18,121 bases of DNA, taken from positions 1-18,121 of the forward strand of contig CAYNCU010000070.1 of NCBI GenBank assembly GCA_964395765.1, given 5' to 3'. Numbering within the stretch: the stretch's first letter is position 1; the number at the start of each line of letters is the position of its first letter. A program made the position numbers and the translations under genes. Of the stretch, positions 6,680 to 13,543 are shown one piece after another. The stretch comes from DATDPY01 sp964395765. GTDB taxonomy: Bacteria > Bacteroidota > Bacteroidia > Cytophagales > Cyclobacteriaceae. Under the pieces are notes generated by a model. That model was not told the origin of the DNA, made no database searches, and was given only the letters and a program-made list of their open reading frames with translations.

Positions 6680-8389
6680 TTACTTAATCTGAATACTACT
6701 TTCGGGGTCAATATAATACCGGGTAATTTTCTTATCGCAATAAAACAAACTGTCTGCAATACGGAAATCATCCGGGTCCAGGTTTTTCAATTCCATTTCC
6801 TTCCATTCCATGGTGGGATAAATGAATTCATAATGATCTTTGGAAGTCGTTACTTCTATGGGCATATGGAAGTCACGGTTATCTGCCTTCCAACGGTATC
6901 GCAATTCGGTTACATCGCCCTTTTGAGTAACAATAGCATTGAATTCAGGGATCGTTGGATACCTGAGGTACTGGTCGAAAAAGTAATTGAAATCGCTACC
7001 GGTTCTCCGGTTAATATAATTGAATATATCATCGCAGGTCACTGTCTGGTGGTAGAAAGTTTTCTGAATGCCCTTCAGGATTGAAAACCATAGTGAATCG
7101 TTGTTGATCACATCGCGCAGGGTGTTCAGCACGATCTGTCCTTTATCGTACATGTCGCCGGAACCTTCGTGGTTTACTCCATAAGGTCCGATGATAGGTT
7201 TGTCATTTCTTATATTTTGTCTTTTTCCGTTGATATACTTTAGCGCCTCGTCATGACCCCAGTTATATTCAACATACAGTGCTTCCGCATAAGCGGCGAA
7301 GCTTTCATGGATCCACATATCGGCGACATCCTTTGATGTTACGCTATTGCCCCACCATTCATGAGCGCTTTCATGAATGATAATGAAATCGAACTTCAGG
7401 CCGACAGCCGATGAGGCCCTCCCGACATATCCTTTCCAGTAATGATTCCCGTAAGCAACTGCCGATTGGTGTTCCATTCCATTATGCGGGGCATCGATCA
7501 GTTTGTAACCGTCTTGATAAAAGGGATATTTACCAAAATAATGTTCATAGCACTTCATCATGGTTTTGGCTTCCGTAAACTGCTTTTTGGCCTTTTCAAG
7601 GTTTTCGGGCAGCACATAATAATCCATGGTGAGCTTTTGCCCGTCTTCGCTGGTGTAAAGGTCGCTGAAGTGGGCAAACTTCCCGATGTTGACAGTCACA
7701 TCATAATTATTGATCGGGGCGCTGATAAACCAGTTGTACGTGGTCCATCCTTTTTTTGAATCCGTTTTACTGCGAAGCCTGCCGTTGGAAACATCTTCCA
7801 ATCCTTTGGGTATGGTTATGCTTATCAGCATACTGTCGACTTCATCTGACTGGTGATCTTTGTTTGGCCACCACAGGCTGGCTCCTGTTCCCTGGCAGGT
7901 TACCACCACCCAGGGATTTCCTTCCTTGTCTCTCGTCCAGGTAAATCCTCCGTCCCAGGGCGGTCTTTGGGCAACCTGCGGAATCCCGGAATAGTAAAAA
8001 ATGATTTTATGATTCCCGCTTTTCAATTCTTCGGGCAGCGTAATAAAGACAGCCCCGAATTCTCTTGTATACTCGCATTTCTTACCATTCTCAAATTCAA
8101 TTTTATCTACATTCATGTTCGGGAAAAGATCGACCTGCATTTTCCTGAACGGATTGACAACGTTAAAACAAATGGTATTAGATCCCTTGATTTCGTGAGT
8201 TGCCGTATCTATTTTAATGGCAAGGTGATAAAAAGTTACATCATAACAGGAACGAAGCGGTGATAATGTTCCACGCAATGAATCTGCACGGGTAAATGCC
8301 GGCCATGCATAATGAGAAGCTTCCTGGGCATACCCTTTAGTCAATAATATGGAGACCAACCATAGACTTATAAAAAACTTAATTTTCAT
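6680..8389 (-). CDS. Secreted M1-family zinc metallopeptidase (aminopeptidase)
   Basis: The 569-aa product starts with a clear signal peptide (MKIKFFISLWLVSILLTKGYAQ, cleavage after AQ at about residue 22). Residues about 40-240 form the N-terminal beta-rich M1 domain. The exopeptidase motif appears as HNGMEHQSA near residues 302-310, a variant of the usual GxMEN. The zinc site is HESAHEWWGN (His339, Glu340, His343) with the third ligand Glu362 in WIHESFAAY, and a likely catalytic Tyr lies in MYDKG near 414. At 569 residues it is a short M1 enzyme lacking the long C-terminal helical domain of PepN. A longer frame reaches 8482 but would put 31 residues before the signal peptide and overlap the permease gene, so ATG 8389 is chosen. 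It likely trims peptides in the periplasm or outside the cell, feeding the permease encoded just upstream. Confidence 0.93.
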   Translation of the reverse strand: MKIKFFISLWLVSILLTKGYAQEASHYAWPAFTRADSLRGTLSPLRSCYDVTFYHLAIKIDTATHEIKGSNTICFNVVNPFRKMQVDLFPNMNVDKIEFENGKKCEYTREFGAVFITLPEELKSGNHKIIFYYSGIPQVAQRPPWDGGFTWTRDKEGNPWVVVTCQGTGASLWWPNKDHQSDEVDSMLISITIPKGLEDVSNGRLRSKTDSKKGWTTYNWFISAPINNYDVTVNIGKFAHFSDLYTSEDGQKLTMDYYVLPENLEKAKKQFTEAKTMMKCYEHYFGKYPFYQDGYKLIDAPHNGMEHQSAVAYGNHYWKGYVGRASSAVGLKFDFIIIHESAHEWWGNSVTSKDVADMWIHESFAAYAEALYVEYNWGHDEALKYINGKRQNIRNDKPIIGPYGVNHEGSGDMYDKGQIVLNTLRDVINNDSLWFSILKGIQKTFYHQTVTCDDIFNYINRRTGSDFNYFFDQYLRYPTIPEFNAIVTQKGDVTELRYRWKADNRDFHMPIEVTTSKDHYEFIYPTMEWKEMELKNLDPDDFRIADSLFYCDKKITRYYIDPESSIQIK

Positions 8390-8432
8390 AATGCCAAGAT
8401 TTTGTCTTTTGAACAATAATGATTTCAATAAA

Positions 8433-10379
8433 TTATCCGGCCTGTTCCGGGCTAGTGTTGAGCTTACTGTTTTTAATGCCATATCCGAAATAAATTACAA
8501 GCCCGACGACAAGCCACGAAAAGAAGCCCATCCAGTTGGTAATTCCGGTCTCCGACATTAAATACAGGCAACACAGGAAACCCAAAACCGGTATGAGGGA
8601 ATATTGTTTCCTGAAACAAAGCCAGGTAGTATAAACAGCAACGATGATAAATATCCATATCGGTATCTTATGCCGGAAGGCCATCAGGCCGGATTCTTCT
8701 TTTTGGTTTTCCGGCAGGGGGAGCCCAACAATAAAGGAGGCGTACGTATCCTCGTCCATCTGGCTTAATATTGATTCCAGGTCCACCTGGGAGGCAGAAT
8801 TTTTCAGGTGCTTTTCAATAATTTCCGAACGTACGGTTTCGATTTCCCCGGGTTTAAGGTTTTTAAGAAATTCCACCGGTTCATAAAGAATTGGCTGGTT
8901 GGTAACGAAATCAATTACTCCCTGGCGGTTATTTTCCCATAGTAATCCCATCGATATTATAAGGAGAGAAGGCATAATATACTTTGAATTCAAATAAGGT
9001 ATCCGGAATTTACTGTTGCTGCTGTTCAAAGATCCATGGTCGGATTGCAGCCGGAGCACTCCTGCACACACCAGCACGAAGGCAAACAACGTACCTATAC
9101 TACAAAGATCCGTTACGATTTTCAGGTTCATGAATAAGGCAGGGACAGCAACCACAAAGCCAGTGACGATCGTGGCGAAACCCGGCGTTTTATATTTCGG
9201 GTGTATCCTGGAAAATGCCGGAGGAAGCAGTCCGTCACGGCTCATGCTCATCCATATTCTCGGCTGCCCAAGCTGAAAAACAAGAAATACGCTGGCCATA
9301 GCGACGATGGCTGAAACAGCAACAATCCCGGAAATCCAGTTCAGCCCGATTTTATGAAAGACAAAGGAAAGCGGGTCACCCACGGCCAATTGGTTATATT
9401 TCACAAGGCCGGTAAGCACCAATGCTATGGCAACGTATAATATTGTACAGATAATGATTGAAAACATCATGCCCCGCGGAAGGTCCCGCTGGGGGTTTTT
9501 ACATTCCTCGGCCGTGGTGGAGATCGCATCAAATCCGATATAGGCAAAAAATACCGCCGAGACTCCTTTCAATATTCCGGGGATTCCCTGCGGCATAAAG
9601 GGATGCCAGTTTGCCGTTTTTACGAAAAAAGCCCCGACAATGATCACGAAAATTACCACGGTGATTTTTATCGCTACCATGATATTACCTGCATTTTTCG
9701 ATTCCTTTATACCCCGGTAAACCAGCCAGGTAATCAGGAAGATGATCAGCAGGGCAGGCAAGTCGGCCACAACATGAAAACTCCCGATTCTGGGTGCGCC
9801 AACCCACGCCTGGTAGGCAGCCTGCACTCCTTCATTGATATTGGCGAATGCCTTTCCGCTGTTCATGAGCGTAACCGCTTCATGATAACCATTGGAGGCA
9901 GTAAGATAATCCATGGTCATCCAATCGGGCAGGTGGATCCCGTTAGCCGACAACAGGCTCGTAAAATAATCCGACCATGAAATGGCAACCGTAATATTCC
10001 CGATGGCATATTCCATGATCAGGGCCCACCCAATCACCCATGCTACCAATTCGCCGAAGGCAACATAAGAATAGGTGTAAGCACTGCCGGATACGGGAAC
10101 ACGGGTTGCAAATTCTGCATAGGCAAAGGCGGCAAAACTGCTGGCTATGGCCGTAAAAATGAAAAGAAAAATAATGCCCGGTCCGCCATCTGCACTGGCC
10201 TTCCCTATTGTGCTGAATATCCCTGCCCCAACGATGGCAGCAATCCCGAACGCCGTAAGGTCCCTTACTCCAAGCTGACGTGAAAGTTGATGGTCTTGAG
10301 CATCCTGCAGTTCCTGATCTTCTAACTGCTTCATGACATCTCCGACCGATTTCCGCCGGAACAATTGCTTTAACTCCAT
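8433..10379 (-). CDS. APC-superfamily amino acid permease (cationic amino acid transporter type)
   Basis: The 648-aa inner membrane protein has the APC signature: TM1 with AAIVGAGIFSTIG near residues 47-59, and the conserved FAYIGFDAISTTAEECKNPQRDLPRGM-type loop near 278-304 that marks CAT-like amino acid/polyamine transporters. About twelve or more membrane segments are visible up to residue 480. A hydrophilic stretch of about 85-90 residues (about 484-570, rich in Glu, Lys and Asp) then separates these from the last segments near 572-590, 594-610 and 614-634. Family members are commonly 450-500 aa, so this insert is unusual. The start is ATG 10379; the TTG just before it adds only one residue. 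The M1 peptidase begins 43 nt downstream, suggesting a two-gene operon for using peptides. Substrate specificity is not determined. Confidence 0.93.
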   Translation of the reverse strand: MELKQLFRRKSVGDVMKQLEDQELQDAQDHQLSRQLGVRDLTAFGIAAIVGAGIFSTIGKASADGGPGIIFLFIFTAIASSFAAFAYAEFATRVPVSGSAYTYSYVAFGELVAWVIGWALIMEYAIGNITVAISWSDYFTSLLSANGIHLPDWMTMDYLTASNGYHEAVTLMNSGKAFANINEGVQAAYQAWVGAPRIGSFHVVADLPALLIIFLITWLVYRGIKESKNAGNIMVAIKITVVIFVIIVGAFFVKTANWHPFMPQGIPGILKGVSAVFFAYIGFDAISTTAEECKNPQRDLPRGMMFSIIICTILYVAIALVLTGLVKYNQLAVGDPLSFVFHKIGLNWISGIVAVSAIVAMASVFLVFQLGQPRIWMSMSRDGLLPPAFSRIHPKYKTPGFATIVTGFVVAVPALFMNLKIVTDLCSIGTLFAFVLVCAGVLRLQSDHGSLNSSNSKFRIPYLNSKYIMPSLLIISMGLLWENNRQGVIDFVTNQPILYEPVEFLKNLKPGEIETVRSEIIEKHLKNSASQVDLESILSQMDEDTYASFIVGLPLPENQKEESGLMAFRHKIPIWIFIIVAVYTTWLCFRKQYSLIPVLGFLCCLYLMSETGITNWMGFFSWLVVGLVIYFGYGIKNSKLNTSPEQAG

Positions 10380-10427
10380 CAATAAACCATTAAATCCTGA
10401 TAAAAACTTTTATTTCGGGTTTAAACT

Positions 10428-10461
10428 CAAATAAAAGGATAAAACTTCAGATTATCGCAAA
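10428..10461 (-). promoter_or_regulatory. Putative promoter of the permease-peptidase operon
   Basis: On the minus strand TTTATTTG (10435 to 10428) differs from the Bacteroidota -7 consensus TAnnTTTG at one base. A TTTG at 10461-10458 lies 22 nt upstream, within the spacing accepted for the -33 element. Transcription would start about 40 nt before the permease ATG at 10379. A/T richness makes chance matches likely. Confidence 0.35.
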
Positions 10462-10548
10462 AAAATTAATAAAAGGTATTAAACCCCCAGGCAAGCCCTG
10501 ATCCCAAATTTCCAATAACCGGGATTCCGTAAATATCCCCGTGTTCAT

Positions 10549-10621
10549 GGTTATAATTTGAATATTGGAAATTGAATATTGAAAATTGAATATTGAATAT
10601 TGGCTACTGTCGGTTATAATT
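10549..10621. repeat. TTGAATATTG repeat cluster flanked by a 10-nt direct repeat
   Basis: Four copies of TTGAATATTG lie at 10558-10567, 10572-10581, 10586-10595 and 10593-10602. The first three are spaced 14 nt start to start and the last overlaps its neighbour by 3 nt. GGTTATAATT occurs exactly at 10549-10558 and 10612-10621, framing the cluster. The cluster lies in the 270-nt gap between the permease and methyltransferase genes, both on the minus strand, downstream of the methyltransferase stop and upstream of the permease promoter. Confidence 0.8.
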
Positions 10622-10649
10622 GAGATATGGGTTTTAACTTAATAGGGCT

Positions 10650-11468
10650 TTATACAATTTTAAGATGCACCATATACATAATTTTCAAAAAATCGGATAG
10701 ATAGGTTCCCATGCTGTTCCGGAATGAAAGATTCTTTCGCAAGTCCTTAAAAAATGAATATTTACGGATAATTTTTATATCCCGGTCCCACGTTTCAAGA
10801 TCCTTTAAACGCTTAAGACCCCATTTGAGCAGGGAATCTTCACTCATTCCGGTGTTGGAAATAACCATCCGGTTGGCAGCCCGTATCCCCGCTGGCGAAG
10901 CGACATCAAAAAGAAATTCCGTCCCGTGATAATCTTCCGCCATCCTGATGAAAAAATCCTTTACCTCCTTTTCATCGAAGTAGTATAAAACACCGGCAGC
11001 AATAAATAAAACCGGAGTCCGAGAAGGTACCTGTTGCCTCCAGGTATAGTCAAGAATCGAACAGGGGATAAACTTCCTGTTCGGAGTCTCATTGAAGAAT
11101 TTCTTCCTCAGGTCAATTACTTCAGGCAGATCGATGTCAAACCACTTTACTGATACTTTCCCGAGCCTTTCATAATTGGTATCCATGCCGCATCCGATAT
11201 CAACAATCAAGCCTTCGGGAAATCGTTCGATAAATTCACGGATAACCTTATCAGTAATCAAGGCCCGGCCGATCCAGCTGAGTTGGGATAAATTGTGGGT
11301 ATTGGAAGCAATTTTACTGAAATCGTAATCAATGGCGTTTATTATTTCAACCGCCTTATTGTCAATAAGCATGGGGTTTGACTTCTGTGATTCCACTGCC
11401 CTGCCCCACAAAGGCAATAATAAGGTTTCCTGAACATTTTTTAGTTCAATCAGAACTTTCCCCGACAT
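10650..11468 (-). CDS. Class I SAM-dependent methyltransferase, leucine-carboxyl / polyketide O-methyltransferase type
   Basis: The 272-aa product matches the COG3315-like family that includes Tcm-type polyketide O-methyltransferases and protein leucine carboxyl methyltransferases. Residues 89-102 (VDIGCGMDTNYERL) are the SAM-binding glycine motif with the family's D-x-G-x-G-x-D spacing. Residues 108-121 (WFDIDLPEVIDLRK) carry the acidic residue binding the SAM ribose. Residues 153-169 (LFIAAGVLYYFDEKEV) form the conserved motif that usually reads AEGVLMYL; here Ala replaces the usual Glu. No signal peptide or membrane segment is seen, so it should be cytosolic. The acceptor may be a carboxylate, phenol or similar group on a small molecule. 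It is encoded alone on the minus strand, 113 nt downstream of a lipoprotein gene, so no pathway can be assigned from context. Confidence 0.88.
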   Translation of the reverse strand: MSGKVLIELKNVQETLLLPLWGRAVESQKSNPMLIDNKAVEIINAIDYDFSKIASNTHNLSQLSWIGRALITDKVIREFIERFPEGLIVDIGCGMDTNYERLGKVSVKWFDIDLPEVIDLRKKFFNETPNRKFIPCSILDYTWRQQVPSRTPVLFIAAGVLYYFDEKEVKDFFIRMAEDYHGTEFLFDVASPAGIRAANRMVISNTGMSEDSLLKWGLKRLKDLETWDRDIKIIRKYSFFKDLRKNLSFRNSMGTYLSDFLKIMYMVHLKIV

Positions 11469-11581
11469 AAGAATTTTATGAATGGAATGATAAAGGTAAA
11501 CTGTAAAAGCGAACCTTGTTCCCGCCGGATTCGCACGGCTAAAAATACAATGCGGCGAAAATCGAAAATACTAACGGGCCT

Positions 11582-11959
11582 TTATTTTTGCTGCTTTTTG
11601 GCATCAAAGGGGAAGTCGTATCCTTGCGCCGAAAATGTACCTTTAATATCCTGATCACTCAATGTGCCCTTCATGGTTACATCATAACTCATATAGGTAA
11701 AATTAGCGGTTATATTGGTGCCGTCAATCTTCAGGTTTGTTAAATCCTGCGTACCCTGGTCACCTCCGATCGTACCTGTATAGGAATCTCCACTCCTGTT
11801 CAATGTGATATTGCCGTTCATATCCCCGTTGTCGGTTGAAATCGACCAGTTGTAGACTCCGGCATAATTTACACTGGCTACTTTATTGGTGGCACACCCC
11901 GTCCATAATAATAATATAGCAATAAAAAGCAGAGGGCTGATTCTGAATACTGTTTTCAT
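11582..11959 (-). CDS. Small lipoprotein with a beta-rich repeat-like domain, function unknown
   Basis: The 125-aa product starts with a lipoprotein signal peptide: two basic residues in the first six, a hydrophobic core, and the lipobox WTGC with Cys22 as the acylated residue. The rest is a short beta-rich domain of alternating strands with recurrent G-x-y-x-G-T-type turns (YAGVYNWSIST, GDSYTGTIGG, MKGTLSDQDIKGTFS). The pattern resembles small beta-sandwich domains in Bacteroidota that read GTW...G...LTL...G..TGT, sometimes fused to amidohydrolases, but I cannot name a family securely. No acidic residues follow the Cys, so the surface-export signal described for Bacteroidota is not apparent and it may face the periplasm. 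It is divergent from the decarboxylase gene across a 114-nt A/T-rich gap. Function unknown. Confidence 0.85.
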   Translation of the reverse strand: MKTVFRISPLLFIAILLLWTGCATNKVASVNYAGVYNWSISTDNGDMNGNITLNRSGDSYTGTIGGDQGTQDLTNLKIDGTNITANFTYMSYDVTMKGTLSDQDIKGTFSAQGYDFPFDAKKQQK

Positions 11960-12073
11960 GTTATTGTATTTTTATTTTAGTTCTGTTAAAAAATTTCAGG
12001 AAGCCAATTTATAAATTACTTTCAATTCTTTGAAGATTTTTATGGTTATTTGTGAAGAAAAATTAATATAAAA

Positions 12074-13489
12074 ATGATTAACAGCAGAGAATTCAGGTTT
12101 GTAGCACATGAGATTGTAGACTGGATGGCCAATTACCTTCAGAATGTTGAACAATATGCCGTAAAGCCTGAGGTTCAACCGGGGGAAATACTGGCAAAGA
12201 TCCCGGAGAGTCCTCCTATCGCCGGTGAGGAAATGGCAGATATCCTGAATGATTTTAAAAGAATTATTTTACCGGGTATGTCGCACTGGCAAAGCCCGAA
12301 CTGGTTTGCTTATTTCCAGGCCAATTCAAGTTATCCTTCCCTGCTGGCGGAAATGCTGACGGCCACTATGGGCGCCCAATGCATGTCCTGGGAAACATCC
12401 CCTGCCGCTACGGAGCTCGAAGAACGGATGATGGAATGGCTGATAGAACTAACCGGGCTACCCGGCTCCTGGAAAGGGGTTATCCAGGATACCGCCTCCA
12501 CCTCTACCCTTTGCGCCTTACTGACCGCGAGGGAAAAAGAATCAGGGTTTTCGATCAACCAGGCAGGGATAAGCAAAAACACATACCGGGTATATGCTTC
12601 AAAGGAAGCTCATTCTTCCGTTGACAAAGCAGTGAGAATCGCGGGCTTGGGAACTGATAATCTGGTAAAAATCAATTCCGACGAAAACCTGGCCATGATA
12701 CCGGAACATCTGGAAGAAATGATCCTGGCCGACCGGCAAAAAGGCCTGGTTCCATTATTTGTAGTCGCAACATTGGGCACCACTGCCACGCTCGCAATCG
12801 ATCCGCTGGAAGCCATCGCCGCCATATGCAAAAAATATAAAATCTGGCTGCATGTGGATGCCGCCTATGCCGGCTCTGCCCTGGTGATGCCGGAATTCAG
12901 GTGGATGATCCGGGGAATTGAATCCGCCGACAGCTTTGTCTTTAATCCCCATAAATGGATGTTTACCAATTTTGACTGCTCCGCCTATTTCGTGGCCGAC
13001 AAAACAGCATTGACCCGGACATTTTCAATACTCCCTGAATATCTGAAAACCGGCGTTGACGGCCAGGTCAATAATTACAGGGACTGGGGTATACAGCTGG
13101 GAAGGCGATTCCGTTCCCTGAAACTCTGGTTCGTGCTGAGAAGCTACGGTATACAAGGGATTCAAAATACCTTCCGGAACCATATTCAATGGATTCAGAA
13201 TATTACTGAAGAAATTAAAAAACAGGATGATTTTGAGGTAATGGTTTCTTCTGTATTGAATATGGTATGTTTCCGTTACCGCCCTTCAGGAATGGATGAT
13301 AATGAAAAATTGAATAAATTGAATAAAGATTTGCTGGAAGACCTGAATAGATCGGGCAGGTTATTTATGACGCATACGGTAATCCACGGAAACTATGTAA
13401 TGAGGTTTGTCGCAGGCCAGACTTATCTCCAGCAAAGACACGTGCTGGATGCATGGGATTTTATCAGGGAAACGGCAAGAAGTTTATAG
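12074..13489 (+). CDS. PLP-dependent aromatic-L-amino-acid decarboxylase (group II)
   Basis: The 471-aa product aligns along its whole length with aromatic amino acid decarboxylases such as animal DDC and plant TDC. It keeps the N-terminal dimer helix (FRFVAHEIVDWMANYL), the SYPSLLAEMLTATMG stretch (86-100), His180 that stacks on PLP (YASKEAHSSVDKA), Asp262 in HVDAAYAG that pairs with the pyridine nitrogen, and the Schiff-base Lys294 in NPHKW. The mobile-loop Tyr323 in PEYLK is present; its replacement by Phe in plant and insect relatives turns the enzyme into an aldehyde synthase, so plain decarboxylation is expected. Likely products are tryptamine, tyramine, phenethylamine or similar amines; substrate preference cannot be read by eye. 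It is cytosolic. A GH2 lipoprotein gene begins 54 nt downstream, but a functional link is unclear. Confidence 0.93.
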   Translation: MINSREFRFVAHEIVDWMANYLQNVEQYAVKPEVQPGEILAKIPESPPIAGEEMADILNDFKRIILPGMSHWQSPNWFAYFQANSSYPSLLAEMLTATMGAQCMSWETSPAATELEERMMEWLIELTGLPGSWKGVIQDTASTSTLCALLTAREKESGFSINQAGISKNTYRVYASKEAHSSVDKAVRIAGLGTDNLVKINSDENLAMIPEHLEEMILADRQKGLVPLFVVATLGTTATLAIDPLEAIAAICKKYKIWLHVDAAYAGSALVMPEFRWMIRGIESADSFVFNPHKWMFTNFDCSAYFVADKTALTRTFSILPEYLKTGVDGQVNNYRDWGIQLGRRFRSLKLWFVLRSYGIQGIQNTFRNHIQWIQNITEEIKKQDDFEVMVSSVLNMVCFRYRPSGMDDNEKLNKLNKDLLEDLNRSGRLFMTHTVIHGNYVMRFVAGQTYLQQRHVLDAWDFIRETARSL

Positions 13490-13543
13490 CTGGATCCGGT
13501 CCATTGGAAAGGATGATTTTTTGTATATCAATAATTTAAATTT

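Noticed and set aside
6662..7084. Plus-strand open frame antisense to the M1 peptidase
   Set aside because: It lies fully over the well-supported peptidase gene and encodes no recognisable domain; the same holds for other antisense frames over the permeases, decarboxylase and GH2 gene.
8390..8482. 31-residue N-terminal extension of the M1 peptidase
   Set aside because: It would precede an obvious signal peptide and run inside the end of the permease gene.
12029..12052. Promoter for the decarboxylase (TTTG near 12029 and TTATTTG near 12046)
   Set aside because: The two elements are only about 12 nt apart and the -7 match is poor, so the spacing does not fit the Bacteroidota consensus.
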